From assembly GCA_000146855.1 (NCBI GenBank), contig GL405246.1, positions 1,456,440 to 1,520,439 on the forward strand: DNA of 64,000 nt, read 5' to 3'. Source of the DNA: [Eubacterium] yurii subsp. margaretiae ATCC 43715. GTDB lineage: Bacteria > Bacillota > Clostridia > Peptostreptococcales > Filifactoraceae. This document shows, piece by piece, positions 1 through 9,663 of the stretch (position 1 is the first letter of the stretch; the number at the start of each line of letters is the position of its first letter). Under the pieces are notes generated by a model, which was not told the origin of the DNA, made no database searches, and saw only the letters and a list, made by a program, of their open reading frames with translations. The position numbers and the translations under genes are program-made.

Positions 1-26
1 TATCACAAAAACTTTGTCTTGTGATA
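1..26 (-). terminator. Probable terminator of the ABC-F gene
   Basis: An 8-bp inverted repeat (tatcacaa at 1-8, ttgtgata at 19-26) lies just past the stop of the minus-strand ABC-F gene. The window ends before any U-tract can be seen, so the assignment rests on the hairpin and its position. Confidence 0.45.
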
Positions 27-35
27 TGGATTTTT

Positions 36-1970
36 TTAGTTTTCTTCTTCAAGCATCATACTCAAGGTTTCCCATTTTTCATAGAGATTTTCTATTCTAG
101 CTTGAATTTCAATTTTTTCTCTGCTGTATTCTTTCATCTTTTGTGCATCAGTATACACTTCTTCCTTACAAAGTTCCATGTCTATGTGCACAATTTTTTC
201 CTCTAAGTTATGAATTTCATCAAGCAATTTCTTCTCGTCATTTTTCAGTTTCTTCTTTTCTTTTTCTATCTCCTTATCTTTCTTCTTCTGTAATTTCATC
301 TGTGTCTTGGTAGGAGAATCTTCCTGTGATTTCAAAAAGTTGTTATACTCAGAGAGTTCAGCTTTTTTTTCCATCATATAATCATAATTCCCCAAGTATT
401 GAGTAAACTTTCCGTCTTTGAGTTCAAATATTCTATCAGGCACCTTATTTAAAAAATATCTGTCATGCGATATTACAAATACCGTACCGTCATAGGCGCA
501 AATGGCATCTTCAAGTATCTCTTTTGATGCAATATCAAGATGGTTGGTAGGTTCATCCATAAAAAGAAGATTAGCCTTTGAAAGCATTAACTTAAGCAAT
601 GATATTCTTGATTTTTCACCACCGCTCAAATCGTCAATCTTCTTAAATACATCATCACCTGTAAATAAAAATCCTGCTAAATAATTTCTGACTTGAACCT
701 CTTTTAAATCCGGATAAGAATCCCACACTTCATTTATCACGCTATTTTCCATATTCAAATCTGTACGTTCCTGATTGAAATATTCTCTATTTACATTAGT
801 TCCATAGCTTACGCTACCGCTATCAGCTGTTTCAATTCCAAGCAATATATTGAAAAAAGTGGTCTTCCCCGCCCCATTTGCACCGATTATAGCTATTTTT
901 TCGCTGCGATATACATCCATACTCACATTTTCAAAAAGTTTTCTCTCATCAAAAGACTTGGATATATTTTCAACCTGCATTACATCCTTACCTGATTTTA
1001 CACTGCTTTCAAACATTATATTGGATTTTAGTTTTTCTTTTACAGGTCTGTCTATAACTTCCATCTTATCCAAGGCTTTTTCCCTTGACCTTGCACGTTT
1101 CACCTGTTTTTCTCTGCCAAAGGCCTTTAGCTGCTCAATTATCTCTTTCTGTCTTTTTATCTCAGCCTTATTAAGCTCGTAGTTTTTCATCTCAAGCTCT
1201 TCATCTTTTTCTTTCTCAATTACATAGTTCTCATAGCTGAAGTTGTACATCTTTGCAGTTTTTCTGCTCATATCAATGGTTTTGACAGTAAGTGTATTTA
1301 AAAAATACCTATCATGAGAGATTATCAACACTGTTCCATTATAGTTTTTCAAAAAAGTCTCAAGCCAGTTGATTGAGTCCATATCCAAGTGGTTTGTCGG
1401 CTCGTCAAGTAGCAGTATATTAGGTTTTTTCAGCAGTATTTTAGCAAGCAAGAGCCTTGATTTTTCTCCTCCAGAGAGTAAATTGACATCCTTATTCAAG
1501 TCTTCTGACGAAAATCCTAGACCTATCAAAACACCTCTTGCAAGAGAATTGTATGAATAGCCGTCATTTTCAGCAAAATATTCAGTTTTTCTTGAATATA
1601 ATTTTAAAAGTTCCTCGCTTTTTTGAACATCATCGTGATATAGACTTATCTGATGCTCTATTTCTCTTATTTCATTTTCCAAATTTATCAAGTCTTCAAA
1701 TACAGTCAATACTTCTTCGATAACAGTTTTTTCACTTGAAATATTTACATTTTGACTCATATAGCCTACGCTTGAATCTTTTGCTATGAATATATCACCG
1801 CTGTCCGCTTTTTCTATATCTGCTATTATATTAAACAGAGTAGTCTTACCTGCACCGTTTTTGCCGACAATACCTACTTTTTCCCTTTCATTGACTGTAA
1901 AACTCACATTGTCAAATATGATATCGACTCCGTAAGTTTTCTTCAGATTACTGACACTTAAGCTTACCAT
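36..1970 (-). CDS. ABC-F family ATPase (YdiF/Uup-like)
   Basis: Soluble ABC-F protein of about 644 residues with two nucleotide-binding domains in one chain and no membrane segment. Walker A motifs (GKNGAGKTT near residue 36, GANGAGKTT in the second half), two LSGGEKSR signatures and two LLLDEPTNHLD/LFMDEPTNHLD Walker B motifs are visible. A charged linker joins the domains, and a long lysine/glutamate-rich coiled coil closes the C-terminus, as in YdiF and Uup. Members of this family bind ribosomes and act in translation or antibiotic protection. The specific subfamily role is inferred. A GTG start 12 bases upstream is possible, but the ATG at 1970 is preceded by GGGGAAG and is preferred. Confidence 0.9.
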   Translation of the reverse strand: MVSLSVSNLKKTYGVDIIFDNVSFTVNEREKVGIVGKNGAGKTTLFNIIADIEKADSGDIFIAKDSSVGYMSQNVNISSEKTVIEEVLTVFEDLINLENEIREIEHQISLYHDDVQKSEELLKLYSRKTEYFAENDGYSYNSLARGVLIGLGFSSEDLNKDVNLLSGGEKSRLLLAKILLKKPNILLLDEPTNHLDMDSINWLETFLKNYNGTVLIISHDRYFLNTLTVKTIDMSRKTAKMYNFSYENYVIEKEKDEELEMKNYELNKAEIKRQKEIIEQLKAFGREKQVKRARSREKALDKMEVIDRPVKEKLKSNIMFESSVKSGKDVMQVENISKSFDERKLFENVSMDVYRSEKIAIIGANGAGKTTFFNILLGIETADSGSVSYGTNVNREYFNQERTDLNMENSVINEVWDSYPDLKEVQVRNYLAGFLFTGDDVFKKIDDLSGGEKSRISLLKLMLSKANLLFMDEPTNHLDIASKEILEDAICAYDGTVFVISHDRYFLNKVPDRIFELKDGKFTQYLGNYDYMMEKKAELSEYNNFLKSQEDSPTKTQMKLQKKKDKEIEKEKKKLKNDEKKLLDEIHNLEEKIVHIDMELCKEEVYTDAQKMKEYSREKIEIQARIENLYEKWETLSMMLEEEN

Positions 1971-1991
1971 ATTCTTCCCCACTAAAAGATT

Positions 1992-2033
1992 AAAAACGCC
2001 TATGAATTAAAAATCAATTTCCAATCCATAGGC
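1992..2033 (-). terminator. Terminator of the 65-residue gene
   Basis: Arms gcctatg (1998-2004) and cataggc (2027-2033), read on the minus strand, are followed by a short T-run. This lies downstream of the small gene at 2096-2293 and before the ABC-F start. Confidence 0.6.
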
Positions 2034-2095
2034 ATATATTTATTTTAGATTAAATTTCCATCATAATACATTATAATTAAAATTCATTTATAAAT

Positions 2096-2293
2096 CTATT
2101 TCATCAAAACTTCCAACAGCTCTTCCTGACTTGCAATACCTGCTATGGAACACATATCTGAAACTATGGAGTCTTTCAAAATCCTGAAATTTTCTATCTT
2201 ATTATGTTCATAAGTATAGTCAAGTGCTTGTAATATAGCAAGCAAGTCCGTCTTTGACAATTGATCTATAGTAATTTTATTAAAATCAAACAT
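2096..2293 (-). CDS. Small hypothetical protein (65 aa)
   Basis: Short helical, acidic protein starting MFDFNKITIDQL. I do not recognise the family. There are no cysteine pairs, membrane segments or nucleotide-binding motifs. A strong ribosome binding site (AAAAGGGG) sits 7 bases before the ATG, and a terminator hairpin follows the stop, so it looks like a real expressed gene. It lies between murD and the ABC-F gene, all on the minus strand. Nothing in the sequence shows its role. Confidence 0.6.
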   Translation of the reverse strand: MFDFNKITIDQLSKTDLLAILQALDYTYEHNKIENFRILKDSIVSDMCSIAGIASQEELLEVLMK

Positions 2294-2389
2294 GTTTATC
2301 CCCTTTTTATGATATAAAATAAATCTACCATGCTGATTATTATATCAAATTACGAAAACTTATACAATCACATTTTACAAATAATAAAT

Positions 2390-3736
2390 TTATTTTAAAT
2401 CATTTACTAAAGAAATAAATTCATCGCCTCTTACTTCGTAGCTCTTGTACATATCCCAGCTTGCACATGCCGGAGATAACAGAACTGTATCATTATTTTC
2501 AGACAATTCATACGCTTTTTGTACGCAATCTTTCAAATTATCAAAGATATGAATCTTATCAAAACCATATTTTAACGCCGTATCCCTTATTTTATACTTA
2601 GTTTCTCCAAATAGTAACAAAGATTTTACCTTACCATCAAAAGCCTTAATGACTTCATCAAAGTCAACATGTTTGTCATATCCACCGGCAATCAGTATTA
2701 TATCTGTGTTTACTGCCTTCAATGCCTTTACTGTCGAGTCAACATTTGTACCCTTTGAGTCGTTGACATAGGAAACATCTCCAATTTTTCTAACCAATTG
2801 CAATCTATGTTTTACAGCTACAAAATTTTTAATACCCTGTCTTATAATTTCAACTGGTATATTATCAGATAGTGCTATTGCAATAGCTGCAAGTGTATTT
2901 TCAACATTGTGGTCTCCCAAAAGATTAATGTCTCCTCTTTTTATTATCTCTTGATTTTTACTAAATAAGCTACTTATTATAGCCTGTCTCTCAGAGTCGT
3001 AATACACACCGTCTTCCAATTTTTCCTTCATGGAAAAATATATTACTTTGGATTTTACATTCTTTATATCTATTTCTTTATCATCTTTGTTGAGAATTAG
3101 AAAGTCATCTGAGCTTTGATTCTCAGCAATGCGATATTTTGCTTTTTTATACTCTTCAAAGGTCTTATGTCTTTCCAAATGATCAGGAGTGATATTTAAT
3201 ATTGCTCCTATATGGACTCTTAAGTCCGTAATACTTTCAAGCTGAAAACTTGATAACTCTGTGATGAAATTTGCATTGTCATCAGCAGCAAGCACAGAGT
3301 TTAAGGCTACATTTCCTATATTTCCCACAACAAATGAATTTTTATCATAAAGCTTGTAAATATCTCCAACCATACTTGTTGTAGTAGTCTTGCCGTTAGT
3401 TCCTGTAATTCCAATAAATTTTGAGTTTTTAGCACAATCATAGGCAAGTTCTATCTCACCTGTAACTTCAATCTTTCTCACCTTGAATCTTTGCACATAT
3501 TCATTTGACATATCTACAATTGGAGAAAGATATACCACATCAGCCTCTTCATCACCGGTAGGCTGTTCCCCCAATCTTATATTTACATTAGTATTTTTAT
3601 ATTTTTCAATTTTAGATTTATCAATATTTTTATTCATATCAAAGGCTGTAACATTTGTATTTGTATTTAAAAAATAGTCCAATATGGCTAACCCTGATAT
3701 TCCAAGTCCAACTACTATTACATTTCGCTTTTCCAT
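2390..3736 (-). CDS. murD: UDP-N-acetylmuramoylalanine--D-glutamate ligase
   Basis: Cytoplasmic peptidoglycan precursor ligase that adds D-glutamate to UDP-MurNAc-L-Ala using ATP. At 448 residues it has the family's usual length. The N-terminal Rossmann part (VVGLGISGLA) binds the UDP moiety. The ATP loop TGTNGKTTT is at about residues 111-119. The Mur ligase pattern ITPDHLERH and the C-terminal segment LLSPACASWD, characteristic of MurD, are present. No other mur/fts genes flank it, so it sits outside a dcw cluster here. It has its own consensus promoter upstream and an AGGAG site before the ATG. Confidence 0.97.
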   Translation of the reverse strand: MEKRNVIVVGLGISGLAILDYFLNTNTNVTAFDMNKNIDKSKIEKYKNTNVNIRLGEQPTGDEEADVVYLSPIVDMSNEYVQRFKVRKIEVTGEIELAYDCAKNSKFIGITGTNGKTTTTSMVGDIYKLYDKNSFVVGNIGNVALNSVLAADDNANFITELSSFQLESITDLRVHIGAILNITPDHLERHKTFEEYKKAKYRIAENQSSDDFLILNKDDKEIDIKNVKSKVIYFSMKEKLEDGVYYDSERQAIISSLFSKNQEIIKRGDINLLGDHNVENTLAAIAIALSDNIPVEIIRQGIKNFVAVKHRLQLVRKIGDVSYVNDSKGTNVDSTVKALKAVNTDIILIAGGYDKHVDFDEVIKAFDGKVKSLLLFGETKYKIRDTALKYGFDKIHIFDNLKDCVQKAYELSENNDTVLLSPACASWDMYKSYEVRGDEFISLVNDLK

Positions 3737-3774
3737 AACATACTCCTAAATCGTAGTAATTTAAAGTTTTTTTA

Positions 3775-3803
3775 ATTATACTATCAAAAAAGTTAAAAGT
3801 CAA
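3775..3803 (-). promoter_or_regulatory. murD promoter
   Basis: Read on the minus strand, TTGACT (3798-3803) and TATAAT (3775-3780) are separated by 17 bases and lie about 40 bases before the murD start. The rest of the interval 3804-4036 is AT-rich with no open frame or repeat that I can support. Confidence 0.75.
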
Positions 3804-4036
3804 AGATTTGAAAGCTTATAGTAACACTGATACCATTTGATTAATGGAAAATTTTTTTTGAATTTCTTACTATTACTGTTTGATAAGGAATTTTTGAAAA
3901 TTAACTTTTCCATTGTTTATCTACTATTAGAATACAATTCTTTTGAGTGTTCAAAATTTGTGAATAAAGCAAAAAAATGAGCTTAAAGTGTTATAATACT
4001 AATCACTACTTGAAATATCATATATTTATCTTATTT

Positions 4037-4072
4037 TTAAAAAAATAACTCACCTATAAGAGATGAGTTATT
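4037..4072 (-). terminator. metK terminator
   Basis: Arms aataactca (4044-4052) and tgagttatt (4064-4072) form a 9-bp stem. On the minus strand it is followed by a run of T. It lies 14 bases past the metK stop. Confidence 0.85.
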
Positions 4073-4085
4073 CTAAGATTTATTT

Positions 4086-5279
4086 TTAAGCTTGTATATT
4101 TTTAAGAAGTTCTTCTATCTTATTTGTCTTTTCCCAAGTAAAGTCTGCATCTTCTCTACCGAAATGCCCGTATGCAGCAGTTTTTTTGTATATAGGTCTT
4201 CTAAGGTCAAGCTCTTTTATTATCGCTCCAGGTCTTAAATCGAAAGTTTTAGCTATAGCCTCACTTATTTTTTCATCAGATACAATGCCTGTTCCAAATG
4301 TCTCTACAAGTATTGATACCGGTTGAGCCACTCCTATTGCATAAGCAAGTTGTATCTCACATTTCTTAGCTAATTTGGCTGCTACAACATTTTTTGCAAT
4401 CCATCTTGCAGCATACGCAGCAGAACGATCGACCTTTGTAGGATCCTTTCCTGAAAATGCTCCACCACCATGTCTTGAATATCCACCATAGGTATCAACT
4501 ATTATCTTTCTTCCTGTAAGCCCTGAGTCTCCATGAGGTCCACCTATTACGAATCTTCCTGTAGGATTTATTAGATATTTTGTATCCTTGTCCAAGAGTT
4601 TTGCATCTACTATAGGCTCTACAACGTGTTTAATCATATCTTGTTGAATCTGTTCTCTGCTCACATTTTCATCATGTTGAGTAGAAATTACAATTGTATC
4701 AACTCTTACCGGATTTTGATTTTCATCATACTCTATAGTAACCTGAGTCTTACCGTCAGGTCTCAAGTAATCAAGGACTTTTTCCTTTCTAACTTGTGTA
4801 AGTCTAAATGCAAGTTTGTGAGCGAGCGAAATAGGAAGAGGCATAAGCTCCGGAGTTTCATCGCAGGCAAATCCGAACATTATACCTTGGTCTCCTGCTC
4901 CAAGTCTTTCTTCACTATCTTTTGCATTTCCTCTACCCTCTTTGTCCTCAAGAGAGTCGTTTACTCCCATTGCAATATCTGATGACTGTTCATCTATAGC
5001 ATTTAATACGGCACAAGTATCACAATCAAAACCGTATTTTGCTCTATCATATCCTATTTCACGAACTGTCTCTCTAACAGTTTTTTGTATATCCACATAT
5101 GCTTGTGTTGTAATTTCTCCTACTACCATAATAACCCCTGTAGTTGTAACAGTCTCGCAAGCTACTCTTGAAAATTTGTCCTGTCTTATCATCTCATCAA
5201 GTATGGCATCAGAAATTTGGTCACATATCTTGTCAGGATGCCCCTCAGTAACTGATTCTGAAGTAAATAATCTTCTCAT
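4086..5279 (-). CDS. metK: S-adenosylmethionine synthetase
   Basis: Makes S-adenosylmethionine from methionine and ATP. The protein is 397 residues, the normal family length. Visible signatures are [13 protein letters not shown] (from residue 13), [10 protein letters not shown] and [14 protein letters not shown], covering the ATP, metal and methionine sites. The ATG at 5279 ([10 protein letters not shown]) is chosen over an upstream ATG because GGAGGAG sits 6 bases before it. A SAM-I riboswitch with its terminator lies between the promoter and the start, so expression should fall when SAM is abundant. Confidence 0.98.
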   Translation of the reverse strand: MRRLFTSESVTEGHPDKICDQISDAILDEMIRQDKFSRVACETVTTTGVIMVVGEITTQAYVDIQKTVRETVREIGYDRAKYGFDCDTCAVLNAIDEQSSDIAMGVNDSLEDKEGRGNAKDSEERLGAGDQGIMFGFACDETPELMPLPISLAHKLAFRLTQVRKEKVLDYLRPDGKTQVTIEYDENQNPVRVDTIVISTQHDENVSREQIQQDMIKHVVEPIVDAKLLDKDTKYLINPTGRFVIGGPHGDSGLTGRKIIVDTYGGYSRHGGGAFSGKDPTKVDRSAAYAARWIAKNVVAAKLAKKCEIQLAYAIGVAQPVSILVETFGTGIVSDEKISEAIAKTFDLRPGAIIKELDLRRPIYKKTAAYGHFGREDADFTWEKTNKIEELLKNIQA

Positions 5280-5352
5280 TTTGTCTCCTCCAACCGTAAT
5301 ATTAATAAACATTAACGGTATAACATATCTATATAAAAGTAAATTAGCAAAT

Positions 5353-5510
5353 AAAAAACCTCGTATACACGAGGCTATAAGACAATCAAAAAAATTCTTA
5401 TGTCCTCATCTGTCAAGTAAAAACTTGCAGGAATTGGCACCTTCACTTTTTGAAAAAGTTGGGTTGCCGGGTTTCACAGGGCCTTTCCCTCCACCTCTCT
5501 TGATAAGGTT
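5353..5510 (-). promoter_or_regulatory. SAM-I (S-box) riboswitch controlling metK
   Basis: On the minus strand the leader carries the conserved S-box elements in order: CTTATCAAGAGAGGTGGAGGG, then GAAACCCGGCAACC, GGTGCCAATTCCTGC and GACAGATGAGGA. The aptamer spans about 5395-5507. It is followed by a terminator hairpin (cctcgtatacacgagg, 5359-5374) and a T-run at 5353-5358. SAM binding is expected to favour this terminator and turn metK off. Confidence 0.96.
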
Positions 5511-5524
5511 TTTTATTTAAGCTT

Positions 5525-5552
5525 ATTTTACCATAATTTTCCTTTTTGTCAA
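5525..5552 (-). promoter_or_regulatory. metK promoter
   Basis: Read on the minus strand, TTGACA (5547-5552) and TAAAAT (5525-5530) have a 16-base spacer and lie directly upstream of the SAM-I aptamer. Confidence 0.8.
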
Positions 5553-5749
5553 GAATAAAAATAATATTTTTACTATTTAAGTATAAAATTCCTACTTTTC
5601 AAATACTAATATATGATTGAATTTTTTCCTATATTGTGCTATCATTAGCAAGATATTTTCTGCTACATTGCGCTTAAATATCACCACAAAAGTAAATATA
5701 TTTCGAAATACTGTAACTACAATATTATAATATTTGAAAGGTCTGTAAG

Positions 5750-6595
5750 ATGAGCAGTTTTATAGATGTAAAAAATCTAATTTATGAATATAAAAATGTC
5801 GACTCTGTAAGAAGAGCTGTTAATAATTTAAATATCCAAATACAAAAAGGTCGGTTCATAGTCGTACTTGGTCACAATGGATCGGGAAAATCAACATTTG
5901 CAAAACACCTAAACGCCATATTTACTCCTACAAGTGGAACGGTACTTATAGACGGACTTGATACCAATGACGATAATAAAGTCTTTGAAATAAGACAAAA
6001 ATGTGGAATGGTATTTCAAAATCCTGACAATCAAATAGTGGCTACAGTTGTTGAGGATGATGTGGCATTTGGTCCTGAAAATATGGGAGTACCCTCACAA
6101 GAGATAAGAAAAAGGGTGGATGATGCTTTGTCAGTAGTAAGAATGAGTGAATTTGCTACAAAGGCACCCCATCTTCTTTCAGGAGGTCAAAAACAAAAGG
6201 TAGCCATCGCCGGTATAATAGCCATGAAACCTGACTGCATCATACTTGATGAATCTACTTCCATGCTTGATCCTCGTGGTAGAAAAGAAGTTATGAGCAC
6301 TGTAAAAAAGCTCAATAAAGAAGAAAATATAACCCTCATCCACATAACTCACTTTATGGAAGAAGCTGTAGATGCAGACTATATTTACGTCATGGAAGAG
6401 GGAGAAATAGTCCTTGAAGGCACTCCCAAAGAAGTTTTTGTAAATATTGAACAACTTCAAAACTTGGGCTTGGATGTACCGCCAATGACTTTATTGTGCA
6501 ATGAATTAAAGAAACAGGACATCCATATAAGTCAAGATATTCTTACTGTCGAGGAGATGATAGATAGCCTATGTCAATTAAAATCACAAATTTAA
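5750..6595 (+). CDS. ecfA1: ECF transporter ATPase A1
   Basis: First of the two ATPases of a group II energy-coupling factor module, which drives vitamin or metal uptake through interchangeable S components. It has 281 residues. Walker A is GHNGSGKST (41-49), the signature [14 protein letters not shown], and Walker B is CIILDEST. Serine replaces the usual proline after the glutamate, as is common in EcfA1. The C-terminus has the EcfA-type tail. The next gene starts 25 bases inside its end, which implies translational coupling. No S component is encoded next to it, as expected for a shared module. Confidence 0.95.
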   Translation: MSSFIDVKNLIYEYKNVDSVRRAVNNLNIQIQKGRFIVVLGHNGSGKSTFAKHLNAIFTPTSGTVLIDGLDTNDDNKVFEIRQKCGMVFQNPDNQIVATVVEDDVAFGPENMGVPSQEIRKRVDDALSVVRMSEFATKAPHLLSGGQKQKVAIAGIIAMKPDCIILDESTSMLDPRGRKEVMSTVKKLNKEENITLIHITHFMEEAVDADYIYVMEEGEIVLEGTPKEVFVNIEQLQNLGLDVPPMTLLCNELKKQDIHISQDILTVEEMIDSLCQLKSQI

Positions 6596-7425
6596 CTCAT
6601 ATATATGCACCTGACTCTCCATTTGAATCCAAAGCTATAGACAATGTTAGTTTAGAGATTAATGACGGAGAATTCATAGCTCTTATCGGCCATACAGGTT
6701 CAGGAAAGTCCACCCTCATCCAGCATTTAAATGGTCTTTTAAAGGCAAATGAAGGACAAATACTGATTAACGATTTTGATATAACTGCAAAGGACGTCTC
6801 GCTTGTAGATATAAGAAAAAAGGTAGGACTTGTATTTCAATATCCGGAATATCAGTTATTTGAAGAGACTATAGAAAAAGACATCTCTTTCGGTCCGAGA
6901 AATCTTGGACTCAGTGAAGAAGAGATAAATCAAGCAGTAAGATATTCCATGTCGCTTGTCGGACTTGATTATGAAAAATCAAAGGATAAATCTCCTTTTG
7001 ATTTGTCAGGAGGTCAAAAAAGAAGAATTGCCATTGCAGGTGTATTGGCAATGAAACCTGAAATTCTTATATTGGATGAGCCAACTGCAGGACTTGATCC
7101 TAAGGGAAGGGACGACATCTTGTCCAATATAAAAGAAATCCATGAAAGAGAGAAAAATACTATAATTTTGGTATCTCACTCCATGGATGATGTAGCCAAA
7201 CTTGCAGATAGATTACTCGTTATGAACAAAGGCAAGGTTGAATTTTTCGATACTCCTATAGAAGTATTTAAAAACGAAACAAGACTCAAAGAGATAGGTC
7301 TTGACGTACCCCAAGTTCTTCAGTTGGCAAATCAGTTGAGAGATAAAGGCTTTGAAATATCAAGCGATATTTTGACAATTGATGATATTAAAAATGAAAT
7401 TGTAAAAAACTTAAAGAGGTCATAA
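6571..7425 (+). CDS. ecfA2: ECF transporter ATPase A2
   Basis: Second ATPase of the same ECF module, 284 residues. Walker A is GHTGSGKST (40-48), the signature [14 protein letters not shown] and Walker [13 protein letters not shown]. It differs from EcfA1 in its canonical DEPT motif. It pairs with EcfA1 as a heterodimer under EcfT. Its start overlaps ecfA1, and its stop overlaps the ATG of ecfT by one base. Confidence 0.95.
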   Translation: MSIKITNLTHIYAPDSPFESKAIDNVSLEINDGEFIALIGHTGSGKSTLIQHLNGLLKANEGQILINDFDITAKDVSLVDIRKKVGLVFQYPEYQLFEETIEKDISFGPRNLGLSEEEINQAVRYSMSLVGLDYEKSKDKSPFDLSGGQKRRIAIAGVLAMKPEILILDEPTAGLDPKGRDDILSNIKEIHEREKNTIILVSHSMDDVAKLADRLLVMNKGKVEFFDTPIEVFKNETRLKEIGLDVPQVLQLANQLRDKGFEISSDILTIDDIKNEIVKNLKRS

Positions 7426-8237
7426 TGCTACAAGATATAACAATAGGACAGTATTATCCTACAAACTCTATAATACACAGATTGGATCCGAGGGTAAAAC
7501 TCCTTTTTACATTTGTATTTATGGTGTCACTTTTTATAACAGATTCATTCGTATCTTATATCTTTATAATAGCTGTTTTGATGAGTATAATTTCAATTAC
7601 AAAAATCCCGTTCCTTTATATTTTCAGAGGAATTAAGGCGATTTTCTACCTTTTGGTTTTGACTTTTATATTAAATATGCTCTTTACACAAGGCGGTAAG
7701 ATATATTTTGAATATGGATTTTTAAAAATAACTCATGATGGTTTGGTACTTGGTTTTTTTATGTTGCTCAGACTTGTACTTTTAATTGTAGGTACATCTC
7801 TTTTAACCTTGGTTACAAGGCCGATACAACTTACAGATGCACTTGAAAAGGTACTTAATCCTTTTAAAAGAATCGGTCTTCCTGCGCACGAAATAGCTAT
7901 GATGATGACAATTGCGCTAAGATTCATCCCCACTTTGCTTGATGAAACTGATAAAATTATGAAGGCTCAAATAGCAAGAGGTGCTGATTTTGAAAGCAAG
8001 AATATATTAAGCAGAGCAAAAAGCATGATACCTCTACTTGTTCCACTTTTCATAAGTGCTTTTAGAAGAGCAGATGAACTCGCTATGGCAATGGAAGCAC
8101 GTTGCTACCATGGCGGTGAAGGCAGAACAAGACTTAAAGAGCTCAAATATGAAAAAATTGACCGTATTACAATTGTCCTTATCTTAATTTTTCCGGTAAT
8201 TGTCATTGCCATAAGTTTTATAAAGTTGAGTTTTTAG
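7425..8237 (+). CDS. ecfT: ECF transporter transmembrane protein EcfT
   Basis: Membrane coupling protein of the ECF module, 270 residues, with several hydrophobic segments in the first 130 residues and one near the C-terminus. The two cytoplasmic coupling helices carry the expected Ala-Arg-Gly type motifs: QIARGADFES and AMEARCYHGGEGRT. These contact the two ATPases. The gene overlaps ecfA2 and is followed two bases later by truA. Confidence 0.95.
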   Translation: MLQDITIGQYYPTNSIIHRLDPRVKLLFTFVFMVSLFITDSFVSYIFIIAVLMSIISITKIPFLYIFRGIKAIFYLLVLTFILNMLFTQGGKIYFEYGFLKITHDGLVLGFFMLLRLVLLIVGTSLLTLVTRPIQLTDALEKVLNPFKRIGLPAHEIAMMMTIALRFIPTLLDETDKIMKAQIARGADFESKNILSRAKSMIPLLVPLFISAFRRADELAMAMEARCYHGGEGRTRLKELKYEKIDRITIVLILIFPVIVIAISFIKLSF

Positions 8238-8239
8238 CC

Positions 8240-8977
8240 ATGCGTAATATTTTACTTGAAATTTCTTATGACGGAACAAATTACTCAGGTTGGCAAAGGC
8301 AAAAAAATGCAATTTCAATTCAAGAAAAAATCGAAGATGCTATAAGTCTAATATGTAATGAAGAAATAAATGTAATAGCATCAGGTAGGACAGATGCTGG
8401 TGTACATGCTCTATCACAGATTGCAAACTTTAGCACTTCCTCAAGTATAGATGCTAAAAAATTTGCAAAAGCCATAAATACCAAGTTGCCTGATGATATA
8501 AGAATTCTCTCTTCAAAAGAAGTAGATGAAGATTTTAATGCAAGATTTTCAGCAAAGAAAAAAACATATATCTATCATATACTAAACAGAGAAATAAAAA
8601 ATCCTTTTTGGGATAAATACTCAATGCATATAAATAGAAAACTTGACCTTGAGCTTATGAAGTCTAATTCAAATATGCTAATTGGAACACATGACTTTAC
8701 TTCGTTTTACACCTATGAAGAAAATAATCCAAAAAATACCATAAAGACAATATATTCATCCGATATTGTCAAAATCTACGAAGATATATTGACTTTTAGT
8801 ATAACAGGAGATGGATTTTTATACAATATGGTGCGTATAATAGTAGGCACTTTAATAGAGATAGGCCTACACCAAAAAAATGACGACATAAGCCAAATCC
8901 TGATGTATAAAGACAGGATAAAGGCAGGCGCTACAGCAAAGGCAAAGGGACTCTTCTTAAAAAATGTAGAATACTAA
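8240..8977 (+). CDS. truA: tRNA pseudouridine(38-40) synthase
   Basis: Converts uridines 38-40 in the tRNA anticodon stem-loop to pseudouridine. It has 245 residues, the family's usual length. The catalytic aspartate is Asp52 in GRTDAGVHALSQ. The FSAKKKTYIYHI and GDGFLYNMVRIIVG segments are typical. It is the last gene of the ecfA1-ecfA2-ecfT-truA operon, an order shared by many Firmicutes, although the ribosomal protein genes that usually precede it are not present upstream here. Confidence 0.97.
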   Translation: MRNILLEISYDGTNYSGWQRQKNAISIQEKIEDAISLICNEEINVIASGRTDAGVHALSQIANFSTSSSIDAKKFAKAINTKLPDDIRILSSKEVDEDFNARFSAKKKTYIYHILNREIKNPFWDKYSMHINRKLDLELMKSNSNMLIGTHDFTSFYTYEENNPKNTIKTIYSSDIVKIYEDILTFSITGDGFLYNMVRIIVGTLIEIGLHQKNDDISQILMYKDRIKAGATAKAKGLFLKNVEY

Positions 8978-9079
8978 AAAAATCTTATTAATTTAAGCTG
9001 ATTAATTTTAGATTATTTTTTGAATAGTTGTCATTATAAAGCTATTTTACAAACTTATTTAAGAAATTTATTTTTTCTA

Positions 9080-9108
9080 TTGACAATATGAAAAATTTGC
9101 AATATAAT
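9080..9108 (+). promoter_or_regulatory. Promoter of the cysteine T-box operon
   Basis: TTGACA (9080-9085) and TATAAT (9103-9108) have a 17-base spacer, a perfect consensus pair. It lies immediately upstream of the T-box leader. Confidence 0.88.
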
Positions 9109-9114
9109 ACAAAA

Positions 9115-9376
9115 ATAGTTTTTGAAAAAGACTTTGAAGAGGTAAAGTAGCTTATAGTGTTTTTTCAGAGAGGAAATGGTTGGTGAAAATTTCCATTATG
9201 CTGTTTGTGAAGTGCACCTTGGAGTTTTGCACCGAAGTTTTGAGGCTGCAACGGGTTTCTCCCGTTATAGAGATAGGATATGTAAGTATCTGATAAAGTG
9301 GATTTTTTAATCAATTAGAGTGGAACCGCGGATTTTATTCGTCTCTATCATATTAGTTATGATAGAGATTTTTTTA
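9115..9376 (+). promoter_or_regulatory. T-box leader, cysteine specifier
   Basis: The leader has the tRNA-sensing layout of T-box RNAs. Stem I carries the specifier TGC (9213-9215) in the usual gaagTGCacctt setting, which reads as cysteine. The T-box sequence agagtggaaccgcgg is at 9317-9331. An intrinsic terminator follows, with arms tctctatcat (9342-9351) and atgatagaga (9359-9368) and a T-run. Uncharged tRNA-Cys should stabilise the antiterminator and allow transcription of cysK and cysE. Confidence 0.95.
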
Positions 9377-9663
9377 TTGATTTTTTTATAATTTTTATAC
9401 TTTCAAACAATAAAATGTAATTAATTTTGATATGGTATATAAATTACTATTTCTATAATCTCAAACAATCTGAATTTTAGTGACTTAATAAAAAGCTGCC
9501 AAAAAATATAATACTGTATCTAAGCCATAATTAAGCTCTAAATTTTTTAAAATTCTAAAATACGAGACATTTTATTTTTCAGTATAAATTCAAATCACTT
9601 TATTTTGAAAATTTTATTATTTTTAATTCATAGTGAAATACTATGTTTTCTTAAGGAGGAAAT
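9377..9663 (+). other. Long AT-rich spacer between T-box and cysK
   Basis: About 290 bases separate the T-box terminator from the cysK start. I see no open frame. A small inverted repeat (catagt 9629-9634, actatg 9640-9645) lies just ahead of the AAGGAGGA ribosome binding site and could be a local control element. A spacer this long after a T-box terminator is unusual. Confidence 0.5.

Noticed and set aside
4626..5520. Plus-strand open frames across metK and its leader
   Set aside because: They are antisense to metK and the SAM-I riboswitch and show no protein family features.
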